Part shown: positions 10,257-18,501 of the stretch, piece after piece
How the letters are laid out: each line of letters starts with the position of its first letter
Position numbering within the stretch: the first letter of the stretch is position 1
NCBI GenBank assembly: GCA_020650975.1
Contig: JAIPMN010049673.1
Location: forward strand, 1 to 24,053
Direction: 5' to 3'
DNA: 24,053 nt
Origin: Apostichopus californicus
Taxonomy: Eukaryota; Echinodermata; Holothuroidea; Aspidochirotida; Stichopodidae
Translations under genes and position numbers: made by a program
Notes under the pieces: generated by a model
Seen by the model: only the letters and a program-made list of their open reading frames with translations
Database searches by the model: none
Told to the model about the DNA's origin: nothing

Positions 10257-10574
10257 TTTCACCTCAACTAACCATTTTCGTGGACAACCTGATCATAAAA
10301 CAAACATTTGAAGGAATCAGTGGTGGCACGCACACTGTAACCTGTTCTGCTACAGATGCCGTGCCACCGGCACTATTGGCATTGAATGTAAACAACGAAA
10401 CTGTAGCATGGTCTGACATTGTTGATGATGATATACAGCAGAACAAACCAACTAGCTCGAACCTAACAGTGGCCCATAAAAATACTGCTCATATAGATGT
10501 TATTGAATGCTACACTTCAGCAGTCAGTTATCCATTAACTATTTCTCCAGTTTCGATCATTATAAAATCATACA
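10257..10574 (+). CDS. Ig receptor exon 3: second Ig-like domain
   Basis: The acceptor is ATTACTTTGTAG and the donor A|GTAAGT at 10575, phase 1 to phase 1. It begins VSPQLTIFVDNLIIKQ. Cysteines in HTVTCSATD and DVIECYTSA are spaced like the B and F strand cysteines of an Ig fold, but the usual Trp and D-x-G-x-Y-x-C motif are missing, so the domain is divergent. Potential N-glycosylation sites NNET and SNLT are present. Confidence 0.8.
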
Positions 10575-11257
10575 GTAAGTGATTTGTATAAAAGTTCCTT
10601 TTTGTTAGATGAGTGGTTCAAGTAAGGTTTTATGATAACTTACGAGTAATCATTAATGGAGCCTCATATTAATAATAAATTAGGCCCATTAGATTTGTAT
10701 ATGTGTCTATATTTTATGTACGTCAAGGACCTCATATCTCGCATAACATTTGTGGACATAGTTCATGATTCAGTTAACTAACAGTGCAAACATTTTTGAG
10801 AATCGTATACAAATTTACAAGACGGTCACAGTTTATTCCCTATCGCCAAACTCTTGTCCGTGGAAATTACTCAAACAATTGAAAATTTAATAACTTATTA
10901 TTACTTATTCAGTCTCTCGTTCTTCATCAACTTCTACAGTGTATAAACAATATGTTATTGGAAACATTATTTTGTAGATATTGAAACATTCCACACTTAG
11001 CATTGCGTCTGATGTTATTGAACTGCTTATGTTTTCTCTTCTTTTATATAAATGTACGTGTACTACATTGTCTTCGAAAAATGTTTACATGAACGGGGGT
11101 TGGTTTACTTTTACCAAAAGCATGTGACGCGTAAGAATAAGTACCTAATCAATCATTCGACGGACTAATACGAGACTCAAATCTGTTGCAATTACGCAAC
11201 CGTACATCTAGTATTATCTCAACCTTTTATAACTTGCATGTCTTCTTCCTCTTGAAG

Positions 11258-11605
11258 CCCTTCCTCGTGTGACGCTTACCTTCGACAATCAACGTCTGAG
11301 TGATGTGTTTTATGTAAGTGGCGAAACATGGATGAACATATCTTGTAGTTTGGAATATTCTATCAGTCGTTCGATCAGTCCAGTGCATTTATTGTGGGTT
11401 GTAGACCATGGTGCCAATTACACATATGGCGAGCAGGTATTTAACACAAGAAACGTCTCATTTGATGGGTATTCCATGGTGTCAACGATGTGGATCTCCA
11501 CACTCACAACACATGGCAAAAACAGAATTACCTGCTTCGGCGTTTGGAATCCAAGTGAAACATACAGCAGAAATATCTCAGCATCTCTTGTAATCAATTC
11601 TAACA
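11258..11605 (+). CDS. Ig receptor exon 4: third Ig-like domain
   Basis: The acceptor is CTTCTTCCTCTTGAAG and the donor A|GTAAGT at 11606, phase 1 to phase 1. It starts TLPRVTLTFDNQRLSD. Key features are MNISCSLEY (first Cys), VHLLWVVDH (core Trp) and KNRITCFGVWN (second Cys). Sites NISC, ANYT, RNVS and RNIS suggest heavy N-glycosylation. A second open frame at 11408-11593 is a shadow of this exon. Confidence 0.85.
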
Positions 11606-11902
11606 GTAAGTACGAATTGAAGTCGCTGTAGCTTATTTATCTTCCGCAGCTATAGCATCCTACATGTCAATATTGACACGAAACGCCTTTTTGAATGATT
11701 AATTGTTTACAATATTAGAGATATTATGTATATAACTTATAACATAGTATAACTGCCTGCTGGAAAAAATGTTTCTGTTAAGTTACCCCATGTGAAAGTA
11801 TCTAAAGCAGAGCTGAAGTTACTGACACTATTCACATCAATATGAATGTCGAATATTTAAAGTTAGCCTGTCCCTGACTTTATTTTAAATTCTTTATGTT
11901 AG

Positions 11903-12208
11903 GATATTATCAACCATCCTTGCTGATCGATGGTAAAAACATTTCGAACCTGGATCATCTGGTATCTGCAATAGAGAGAGAAATTACTTGTAGTCCAGCG
12001 CAAGGTGTCCAAAACGAGAATACGACATTATCCATGGTCGTCGAGGTTGGAAACGATGAGAAGACTTTGTCCAGCAACATGGCATTAAACACTACCATGA
12101 CATCCATGATAGTTGACGTTCCAGGAGGCAGCCTATGGACATCGATTACATGCATTGCGTTCTCAATGGAGTCGCGGTTGTGGAAGAGTGTCTTAATCGA
12201 TGTTTATG
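11903..12208 (+). CDS. Ig receptor exon 5: fourth Ig-like domain
   Basis: The acceptor is TTCTTTATGTTAG and the donor G|GTAAGA at 12209, phase 1 to phase 1. It starts RYYQPSLLIDGKNIS. Cysteines lie in EREITCSPAQ and SITCIAFSME, about 60 residues apart, as expected for an Ig fold. No canonical Trp is seen and the D-x-G-x-Y-x-C motif is lost. The open frame runs past the donor to 12303, but the splice phase and the strong donor favour ending at 12208. Confidence 0.8.
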
Positions 12209-12555
12209 GTAAGAGTAACCGAGACTTTTACCGTAATAGCATCACAGTTTACTGTAATTGTGATCCTATTACATATAGTCCCTTAAACAACTCACACAGG
12301 TGACCTGCATGTTTTCAAATGTGTAGACTTAATTCTGCTCTCTCTTTTTGCTTTAAGATAGATGACTACTTCTGTGTTTATAAATAGTGTACATCGGTTT
12401 TGTGTAATGTGAGTCATAAAATGCCACACATTGATGCGTTGGCTTAAATGACAAACAATATGATAATGACCAAAAAGGAGATAATTTTATCCGTGTTGCA
12501 CAAGTAACAAACATTAAAGCTTATGTATTTATATGTTTAATTATTTTTAAAAAAG

Positions 12556-12852
12556 GGGAAATTCCACTCGAAATTCGGTTGGACGGACGAATCGTCGAAA
12601 GTAATATAACAGTGTCCAAAAGGGAGAAGCTAAACTTGAGGTGCTATCTTATTAAGGCAGAAACACCTACGAGTTTGACGTGGCAGACGGGAAAGGCAAA
12701 CACCATATTGCAAAATTCTACAGAGAGTGCAAATTTAACCAGTGTAACGTTCCTGACTTTGATTGTTGATGAGGACGAAACGTTAAACTGCTGCGCAAGG
12801 ATCTGGGATGACACATATTGTCAACAAATAGTAGTCGGTGTAATCACAGAGT
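12556..12852 (+). CDS. Ig receptor exon 6: fifth (membrane-proximal) Ig-like domain
   Basis: The acceptor is ATTTTTAAAAAAG, with a weak pyrimidine tract, and the donor T|GTAAGT at 12853, phase 1 to phase 1. It reads GEIPLEIRLDGRIVESNITV, then LNLRCYLIK (first Cys), SLTWQTGKA (core Trp), and DETLNCCARIW (second Cys, doubled). An extra Cys in DTYCQQIVV may add another disulphide. It leads directly into the transmembrane exon. Confidence 0.85.
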
Positions 12853-12949
12853 GTAAGTAGCCACATTTCATGATATAAGTTTTTCATTTGTCGTTGATGG
12901 TTCATGAGACTAGATCAATTTTTAATTGTCTTTATTTTTGTAACCACAG

Positions 12950-13054
12950 CTGCTGTAAAAATACCATCGACGAAAGCCACAATAGGTATTATTGTGATAG
13001 TCTTAGCAACTATCTTCGTTATGTTCTGGGGAACGTTTCTGCTAAAGAAATATG
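12950..13054 (+). CDS. Ig receptor exon 7: transmembrane helix
   Basis: The acceptor is TTTTTGTAACCACAG and the donor G|GTAAGA at 13055, phase 1 to phase 1. It encodes SAVKIPSTKA followed by about 21 hydrophobic residues (TIGIIVIVLATIFVMFWGTF, then LL) and the stop-transfer charges KKY. This is a single type-I membrane span, which places the downstream exons in the cytoplasm. Confidence 0.85.
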
Positions 13055-13328
13055 GTAAGAGCTAACTTCATTGATTAATAAAAAGAAATTGAAGGGTAAA
13101 CTTACGGGACTAATAGGAAAACACAATGTCATAACTTTGTACATTTCCATATAACAAAGTGTGGTTTATTTTCAATGGGTGCAGGGATGGGAGCTGCTGG
13201 TGTAAAGGTGTTATATTTTACTGTTGATTGATAGTTGTTTATTGACCCAAACTGATAAAAGCACGTAACCTGCTAAATCTATATTATATAATGATACCAC
13301 ACTTTGTACTTTCTTCTTACTTTTCAAG

Positions 13329-13353
13329 GACCAATGAGGATCACAACGAGAAG
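13329..13353 (+). CDS. Ig receptor exon 8: short juxtamembrane exon
   Basis: This 25-nt exon lies between CTTACTTTTCAAG and AG|GTAACT. It enters in phase 1 and leaves in phase 2, reading G-PMRITTR plus two bases. The phases join exactly to exon 7 upstream and to exon 13442-13506 downstream (AG plus T gives Ser). Its basic residues fit the cytoplasmic side of the membrane. Very short, so support rests on the phase agreement. Confidence 0.55.
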
Positions 13354-13441
13354 GTAACTATTATTTTTATCGAAAACGAAATTAATTTCTATTGGTATCA
13401 CTGTTTCGCAACATCGTGTTTCTTTTGAATCATTCCTTCAG

Positions 13442-13506
13442 TGTCCCATCCGTTTCAATGTCAGTAACCATGTCTGATGTTCATGACACCTTATCAACAG
13501 ACAAAG
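13442..13506 (+). CDS. Ig receptor exon 9: cytoplasmic Ser/Thr-rich segment
   Basis: The acceptor is CATTCCTTCAG and the donor G|GTAAGT at 13507. It enters in phase 2 and leaves in phase 1. It reads SVPSVSMSVTMSDVHDTLST then DK, low in hydrophobics and rich in Ser/Thr, a likely disordered and phosphorylatable linker. Confidence 0.65.
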
Positions 13507-13886
13507 GTAAGTGTTCATTGTTCAGATTAATTGCTTCAGTCATTGGTAAATTATAGTACAGCACAGTTGACCTTTCACGATGCACGATGTTGGTGCATTT
13601 CCTTTTTAACATTGACTCGACGTTATAGTATACTGTTAAAGTATAGAACTGAGACAAATACATGAAAAGTACATCTTAAAGGGGATATAACAGTTTCTCC
13701 TATAAAGCTATGTTTATTTTATTTTTTTGAAACATGTTTTTGTTAAATTGTTACTATCTGTGTCATTGTAATGTTATAGTTTAAGTAATTTCAAACTTTA
13801 AATCATCTCTGAAAAATTATATTGCTTGGGTCTTTTTTCTTCTTTTCATACAATACACTCACATAAATATTTACATTTATTAACAG

Positions 13887-13932
13887 ATGTAGAACGAGAT
13901 ACATCTGTTCACAAAGACAGTTTCCGATCAAG
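13887..13932 (+). CDS. Ig receptor exon 10: cytoplasmic linker
   Basis: The acceptor is TTTATTAACAG and the donor AG|GTAGGT at 13933, phase 1 in and phase 2 out. It reads DVERDTSVHKDSFRS and is charged and disordered in character. Both phases match the neighbouring exons. Confidence 0.65.
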
Positions 13933-14014
13933 GTAGGTATTTTACTTATTTGTTGTTGTGTTTCTTGCTGCAAAGAAAATATGACACGTTTCTGTTACAT
14001 ATCGTTTCTTCCAG

Positions 14015-14091
14015 TGAGAAGTTACCGGATTTGCCAATGACGAAACATTCGATGTGCAGCGAAATTGCGGGACTACCATCAAGCGAGGAAG
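14015..14091 (+). CDS. Ig receptor exon 11: cytoplasmic linker
   Basis: The acceptor is ATCGTTTCTTCCAG and the donor G|GTACGT at 14092, phase 2 in and phase 1 out. It reads SEKLPDLPMTKHSMCSEIAG then LPSSEE. The phase-1 end can join either to the cassette exon at 14161 or directly to the kinase-like exon at 14275. Only the second keeps the frame open. Confidence 0.7.
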
Positions 14092-14160
14092 GTACGTGGG
14101 CTTTACACATGATAATTGATAACAATGTAATGACATGAAATTGGTCTCTCTTGTTTGTAG

Positions 14161-14212
14161 ATTGCAAAGACATATGGTTACGAAATATTGCTTGTAAAAG
14201 ACAACTTACCCA
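14161..14212 (+). CDS. Candidate cassette exon that breaks the frame (poison exon?)
   Basis: Splice signals are good: TCTCTTGTTTGTAG before it and CA|GTAAGT after it. Its phase-1 entry gives an open DCKDIWLRNIACKRQLT. It is 52 nt long and leaves in phase 2. Joined to the exon at 14275 it reads Q-R-S-A and then a TGA, truncating the receptor just after the linker and before the kinase-like domain. Skipping it restores the frame exactly. It is therefore either a regulated exon that makes a tail-less receptor or triggers decay, or a chance pair of splice sites. Confidence 0.4.
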
Positions 14213-14274
14213 GTAAGTACCTCTCACTTGTCAAAAATTATTTTCTTCCATAGTCAATTATTACAAAATAACAG

Positions 14275-14421
14275 GAGAAGCGCCTGATTCTAAATTCATA
14301 AGCCGTGCAAAGGTTTGCTTTATATCAAAAATAGCAGATTCATATGTTTATGAGCGTTGGATGGGTACAATGATTGGGAACTGTGGAGTCAAGCAGTGCG
14401 TGTGTATCTCAACTCCAAAAG
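14275..14421 (+). CDS. Ig receptor: kinase-like domain, start of N-lobe
   Basis: The acceptor is TTACAAAATAACAG and the donor G|GTAAGC at 14422, phase 1 to phase 1. It reads EAPDSKFISRAKVCFISKIA, DSYVYERWMGTMIGNCG and VKQCVCISTPK. The region corresponds to the first beta strands of a tyrosine kinase N-lobe. The glycine-rich loop (G-x-G-x-x-G) is absent. The VAIK strand appears as V-C-I-S, so the ATP-positioning Lys is replaced by Ser. The assignment rests on the exons that follow. Confidence 0.7.
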
Positions 14422-15017
14422 GTAAGCAATACTTTTATCATGTTTTTGTTTTATGAACGACCGAGAAGTCAAAAATTGCTTCACAGCATGTTAACTGAAA
14501 TTTCTGATGCTTCTCACCTATAACACTTTCATTAAATATAAGGTGCATGTAAACTGCTTTCAAAGTTCTGAATTTAATAATAGTTTGTTGCTTTGTTATG
14601 ATTATTAATATTTAACTACATTGCTGTCTTCTATATTTGCTACCTCCTACTCTAGAAGAAAACGTCAGCAGATTTAGTTTTCAACAGCTTTCACTTCCAT
14701 TTTTAGCGGCTTATCATTTACCAGCACGTAAACAGAACCATAACATAGAAGCACTGAAAATACAATAATAACCTATTTTTCTACTTCAGCTGGATGTCTG
14801 TGTACTATGTCACCTGTTTAGCAAAGTACATTTGGATTTCTTAATTTCATTTCGTTAGTCAAATTACTTTAAAAAAAAAGAATTTATACTTAACGTTTGT
14901 TTAAGATTAACGGAGTTCAATATATGAATGAGAAGTATCGCCATATATGAAGCCTTACGTTTGATACGTTAAGACTTCAAGCTGTATTCACGATCAAGAT
15001 GCGTGTTATCATTGCAG

Positions 15018-15125
15018 ATATTCTAGAGCGAGAGCGGCATTCGTGGGAGAACTTTGCTAAGGTTGTTCTGGAAATGCCAAACTTTTCACATATCGCAAAG
15101 TGTGAAGGATTTTGTATTAACAATG
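15018..15125 (+). CDS. Ig receptor: kinase-like domain, helix C to beta 4
   Basis: The acceptor is GTTATCATTGCAG and the donor G|GTACTT at 15126, phase 1 to phase 1. It reads DILERERHSWENFAKVVLEM followed by PNFSHIAKCEGFCINN. This matches the helix-C and following strands of receptor tyrosine kinases, where typical wording is 'F...L.LM..L.HPNIVKC.GFC'. The H-I-A-K-C-E-G-F-C stretch is strongly kinase-like. Confidence 0.8.
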
Positions 15126-16116
15126 GTACTTATAGTTATATAATCTATGTTAATATTCAATACTTAATACCTTTGGAATAAATGATATAAATAATTTAAA
15201 ACCTGTTTAAACAATTTATTTTAACTGTTATCCTATTTTGTAGAAGTCTTTCACATGTATGAGTCATGCATATAGCTTCCCTTCTGTGAGTTACACAAAT
15301 GTTTTAAATTTGGTTGAAGTCGAGCCATTCAAATGCAAATTGGGAAAATACAATACATTTCGACTGTCATTACATTGCAACAACGTTTTAGCACACTGAT
15401 GAAAAAGTGCTAACAAAACTGGTTACATTTTGTCGTCGAAGTGGAGTAAACTGTCATTCAAGTGTACACAGTTTACGTGAAAAAGATGGCGATATCTTTT
15501 GGTAAAATGACTAAAGTATTACTGACACAATACTGTTACAAACATGTGTATCTCAATTGTAACATATTACTGTAGTAAAACAAGTTAGATGCGTGTTTGT
15601 AAAAGAAGAGTCTTTGACCAGAGGCATAAAGTCCCATTATTTAACAATTGTTTGAATGCAAAATTAAATGCTATTGCCGTTTTGAGTCAAGCATGGCACA
15701 TCATGACATTTAACTTGTATATCCAGACTGTACACGTACCACCCAAATCACTTATGTTCTCGTGAGAGATTTCTTAGCCATGTAGGCCTATATTAAGTTA
15801 TTCTAGTTGTTCAAAGCATTGCCCTTGAATGTATTAATTTTAATTAACCATGTTCTTTGCTGTTCTAATGTTAACTGGCCTCGTTTTAAACACCAAGACA
15901 ATAGACGTAGCTGACTCAAATGAACAGTGACTATCATCGAATATACCATAATATGTATTATACCTGAAACTAACTTTATGGTGCATTATAAAGTAATTGT
16001 AATGTTTCGAATGATTTGTCACATTATAAATGAAAAACAAATGCTTATGTAACAATGCAGATTTTCGAAATATGTCTCTACTAGTGTATCATATCATCAA
16101 ATTTATTTTGTTACAG
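15126..16116 (+). other. Intron within the kinase-like region, about 1 kb
   Basis: It runs from GTACTT to TTTTGTTACAG. I found no additional exon, RNA gene or clear repeat. The minus-strand frame at 15840-16055 shows no domain. Confidence 0.55.
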
Positions 16117-16274
16117 ATAATGTTTGTTTGGTTTCCTCGTACTCACCGACTGAAGAACTTCAATTACTTTTATCTGAAAAGATGAAATACACAGACGAGG
16201 AAAGTACATCAAGATGCCTAGCTAACTATGCCCACCAAATAATTGTGGCGATGGGATTTTTAGTTTCACATGGA
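16117..16274 (+). CDS. Ig receptor: kinase-like domain, hinge and helices D-E
   Basis: The acceptor is ATTTTGTTACAG with phase 1 entry (G plus AT gives Asp), and the donor is GGA|GTACGT in phase 0. It reads DNVCLVSSYSPTEELQLLLS and, near the end, YAHQIIVAMGFLVSHG. The CLVSSY hinge strand, the E-x-L helix D start and the AHQI..AM.FL.SHG helix E are classic tyrosine-kinase signatures just before the catalytic loop. The following exon begins with the next residues of the catalytic loop. Confidence 0.85.
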
Positions 16275-16484
16275 GTACGTAATCACGTCTCTTTCTTTAC
16301 AAGAATTTACCTTCAGCTTCTTAGTTGTTACCTTCATTGATGTTCATCTTAGAAATCTTTGATAATGATGTCTGTGAAGTTTCTCTCGGTTATATATGTT
16401 ACTTGTATCTCCCAGTTCGTGATCCGGTGATCAATGTCTCCTTCCACCCAAATACTTGATCAATGGGTGTTTGTCAATACAAAG

Positions 16485-16590
16485 TGCTTACCAAGACGAA
16501 ACCTTATTGCATGTGTTGAAGAGGTTAGACTCAAGAAAGCACAGTATTTTAAGAGCCCACAAACATTTACCGCAAAGATACAACTGTCTG
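16485..16590 (+). CDS. Ig receptor: degenerate catalytic loop and activation segment
   Basis: This exon is defined by homology. Joining the preceding phase-0 SHG to an acceptor at CAATACAAAG (ends 16484) gives SHG-CLPRRNLIACVEEVRLKKAQ, aligning to HRDLAARNVLV....VKI.DFG. HRD becomes HGC, the catalytic Asp becomes Cys, the Arg-Asn of the loop remain, and DFG becomes K-A-Q. The frame then continues to IQLS with donor G|GTATGT at 16591 (phase 1). The acceptor has few pyrimidines. A better-looking acceptor at 16415 leads to stops in all frames, so it was not used. An alternative donor GTTAGT at 16595 would give phase 2. Confidence 0.6.
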
Positions 16591-16963
16591 GTATGTTAGT
16601 AATCACTTTCACGATCTACATATTATGATAGGAATGTCTACAACCGTAATGTGGGATGTATCATTGTGTGGGTGGGTATTTGGTGAGTATGCATGAATGC
16701 CTTACGTGGCTGTGGTAGATGTGGATTATATGAAAATTCTGCCCCATGTTTTCGTTCTTGGCTGAGATCAGCAGCTTTCCAAGAGAACATATTTTTTTAG
16801 CTCAAACTTATTGTAGAACATACTCCTCTGTTAGTGATTATTTTATACAGATACATTAATATCTTTTATTTTAGTTTGGTTTAGATAACATATAATTTTC
16901 ATGGTGTTAATTTGTATTTTGAAAACTTTCTCAGTTAAAATATAAATTTCATATTTTTTACAG

Positions 16964-17037
16964 TCTTTATAATAAATCGGAGCCGGAATACGAATGTGCG
17001 GAACTTTTTGAAACAACAGACTTGGAAAAGACTCTAG
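16964..17037 (+). CDS. Ig receptor: probable activation-segment/C-lobe exon
   Basis: The acceptor is ATATTTTTTACAG and the donor G|GTAAAT at 17038. The protein-like frame needs one base from the exon to finish a codon and reads LYNKSEPEYECAELFETTDL then EKTL, acidic and with length suiting the segment between DFG and helix F. It leaves in phase 1, matching 17772. The entry phase (2) conflicts with the preferred donor at 16590 (phase 1). In the phase-1 frame the exon ends in TAG just before the donor. Confidence 0.5.
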
Positions 17038-17771
17038 GTAAATATCCAAGGAGAAATATTGGTACTATACAACGACTACATATTGCAACCGCATTGTACT
17101 AGTATGATGCTTTTGTAATTCAATTCACATAGGCTAGTTTGGAGCCAACAAATGAAAACTGTCATTGATTTGTTAGTATCTATCTCAAAGAATCTCAGTA
17201 GAACCACTTTTTGCTTATAGTTTATATCTAAAACGTTGAATGCCTTAGTGACACTGGAAACGGAGGACGATGTCGTCCATTGGAAAAGTACTGTTCTTGT
17301 GATCTAAGTATTGCAGGTTGTAATCCCGGCCAGATCATTACATTATGTTCTGGGGCAAGAGCCTTTTTATTCATTGCCTCTTTACCCCAGGTGTATAAAT
17401 AAGACCTACGTGGCCACTTGTTAATTGAATTGCGAAGGCCGTTGCTGCTTCATCTTATGTGGAGCCCCCGGTGAACACACAGTTTTGGGCATTGTAGTTT
17501 CCCGGGAACGACTGTATGAATTATACACAATTGGGTGTGTAGGTGTGACAAGTAACCAGTTAGCACGTGTTAGTTGTTGTAAAGATGTGACGAAAAGGTC
17601 TTGACCTGATCCAATACTGTAAACCTTTAACTTTAACTATGTACAAATGCACTTATAAATGGTTTATGGAATATTTATACGTGAGTAAAATCGTCTAGTG
17701 ACTTTAATTCTAAGCATCCATATGTCAAACTTTGAGCCGATTTAATGGGATGATAATACTTTTATCTACAG
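17038..17771 (+). other. Intron carrying a SINE
   Basis: The intron runs from GTAAAT to CTTTTATCTACAG. More than half of it is the tRNA-derived repeat described separately. Nothing else in it looks coding. Confidence 0.55.
17245..17640 (+). mobile_element. tRNA-derived SINE
   Basis: The block differs from the surrounding AT-rich intron: it is GC-richer, with segments such as TCCCGGCCAG, GGAGCCCCCGGTGAACACAC and TTTCCCGGGAACG. It contains GGTTGTAATCCCGG (17316 onward), close to the pol III B box GGTTCGAATCCCGG of a tRNA gene. It also has the phrase TACCCCAGGTGTATAAAT, of a kind I associate from memory with marine-invertebrate SINEs. It ends in a short CTTTAA repeat tail (about 17625-17640). 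Together these are a tRNA-like head, a body and a simple-repeat tail. The A box and target-site duplications are not clear, so the ends are approximate. Confidence 0.65.
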
Positions 17772-17842
17772 TTGTATGGGTGTACTGTCAAGCCGAAGAC
17801 CTGACGCTGTTTACACTGTCTTCAAAATTCAAATGCTGGACG
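17772..17842 (+). CDS. Ig receptor: probable helix F exon of kinase-like C-lobe
   Basis: The acceptor is ACTTTTATCTACAG, phase 1 entry (G plus TT gives Val), and the donor ACG|GTAATC, phase 0 exit. It reads VVWVYCQAEDLTLFTLSSKF then KCWT. This resembles SDVWSFG....EIFTLG of helix F, with the Asp of DVW replaced by Val. If the donor were not used the frame would end at a TAG about ten codons later. The match is short, so the assignment depends on order and phase. Confidence 0.5.
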
Positions 17843-18477
17843 GTAATCATCTACTTCTTTGATACCGCTTAGAGTTTATTCTTAACATCATTAATCACGG
17901 GTTTACTACATTAGGATTTTGCAAGTTCTGTTTAGCTTTAACTTCCAGGTTTAGCTATAGCTATGTTTAGCTATAACTTCATTTGCTACATTTACTTGTG
18001 AAATGTACGGAAAGATAGGTACTGCATCAGTTCAATTGTAAAATAAAATTAAAAGATTCTAAGCCTTCGTTAAAGATGGTTGATACTATAGACTTGAGCA
18101 CCGAATACATATTAAACATGACTATTAACTCTCCACTGTTAAAGTAAAAATATAATCCACTCTTTGTCCCTTCTTCAATCATGGCGTCAAAATACAGTTC
18201 ACTATGGAAACATCTTGTTCAGAGGGCTGTCACAATAACATGCTCAAATTCACCCTTAATCAATGTAATTACTAAGATTGTTTCTATCTTGTTGTCTCAA
18301 GGCATCATCTCGCTGTAATATATTTCCAAAATGATACGATCATACAGAGGTCATGTTCATATTCCTGTTTCAAATATTGTGCTGCACAACTCGTCACACC
18401 TTACATCTTAGATATAAGTCTCTGTGTCGTCTTTCTAAATTCATCTAAAGAAGTACAACTTTCTTTTTCATTTGTAG

Positions 18478-18501
18478 AGTCTGGAAGGATCTCTTACTAT
18501 T
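18478..18501 (+). CDS. Microexon candidate, 8 codons, phase 0-0
   Basis: TTTTCATTTGTAG precedes AGTCTGGAAGGATCTCTTAC plus TATT, then GTAAGT. It reads SLEGSLTI. Entry and exit are phase 0, matching the phase-0 donor at 17842. Both splice sites are good, but an exon of 24 nt can arise by chance in intronic sequence. Confidence 0.35.

Larger units (their letters stand above)
8480..17842 (+). other. Gene span: Ig-domain transmembrane receptor with pseudokinase domain
   Basis: The model has exons 8480-8561, 9013-9303, 10257-10574, 11258-11605, 11903-12208, 12556-12852, 12950-13054, 13329-13353, 13442-13506, 13887-13932, 14015-14091, (14161-14212), 14275-14421, 15018-15125, 16117-16274, 16485-16590, 16964-17037 and 17772-17842. 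Donor and acceptor phases agree throughout, except for the cassette exon in brackets and the 16590/16964 junction. The order is signal peptide, five Ig-like domains, one membrane helix, a Ser/Thr-rich juxtamembrane segment, then a kinase-like domain. This is the layout of an Ig-type receptor tyrosine kinase. The essential catalytic residues are absent, so a signalling role independent of phosphotransfer is inferred. The 3' end is not certain; a series of small phase-0 exons follows. Confidence 0.75.

Noticed and set aside
13185-13208. Possible exon after TTCAATGGGTGCAG reading MGAAGVK
   Set aside because: It would leave in phase 0 with a weak donor GTGTTA, whereas the next exon at 13329 needs phase 1 and reads into a stop in phase 0. 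Skipping it gives a clean join.
13942-14227. Several overlapping minus-strand frames
   Set aside because: They are shadows opposite the small cytoplasmic exons of the Ig receptor.
14657-14771. Open frame after TACTCTAG in phase with the kinase N-lobe exon (about 40 codons to a TAA)
   Set aside because: Directly joining 14421 to 15018 gives the expected kinase spacing, so this exon is not needed. It could be an alternative last exon, but nothing positive supports it.
16416-16484. Better-looking acceptor TATCTCCCAG at 16415 for the catalytic-loop exon, and the ATG frame starting at 16434
   Set aside because: All three frames from 16416 hit stops before the kinase-like part. Joining SHG to 16485 gives a near-perfect catalytic-loop alignment.
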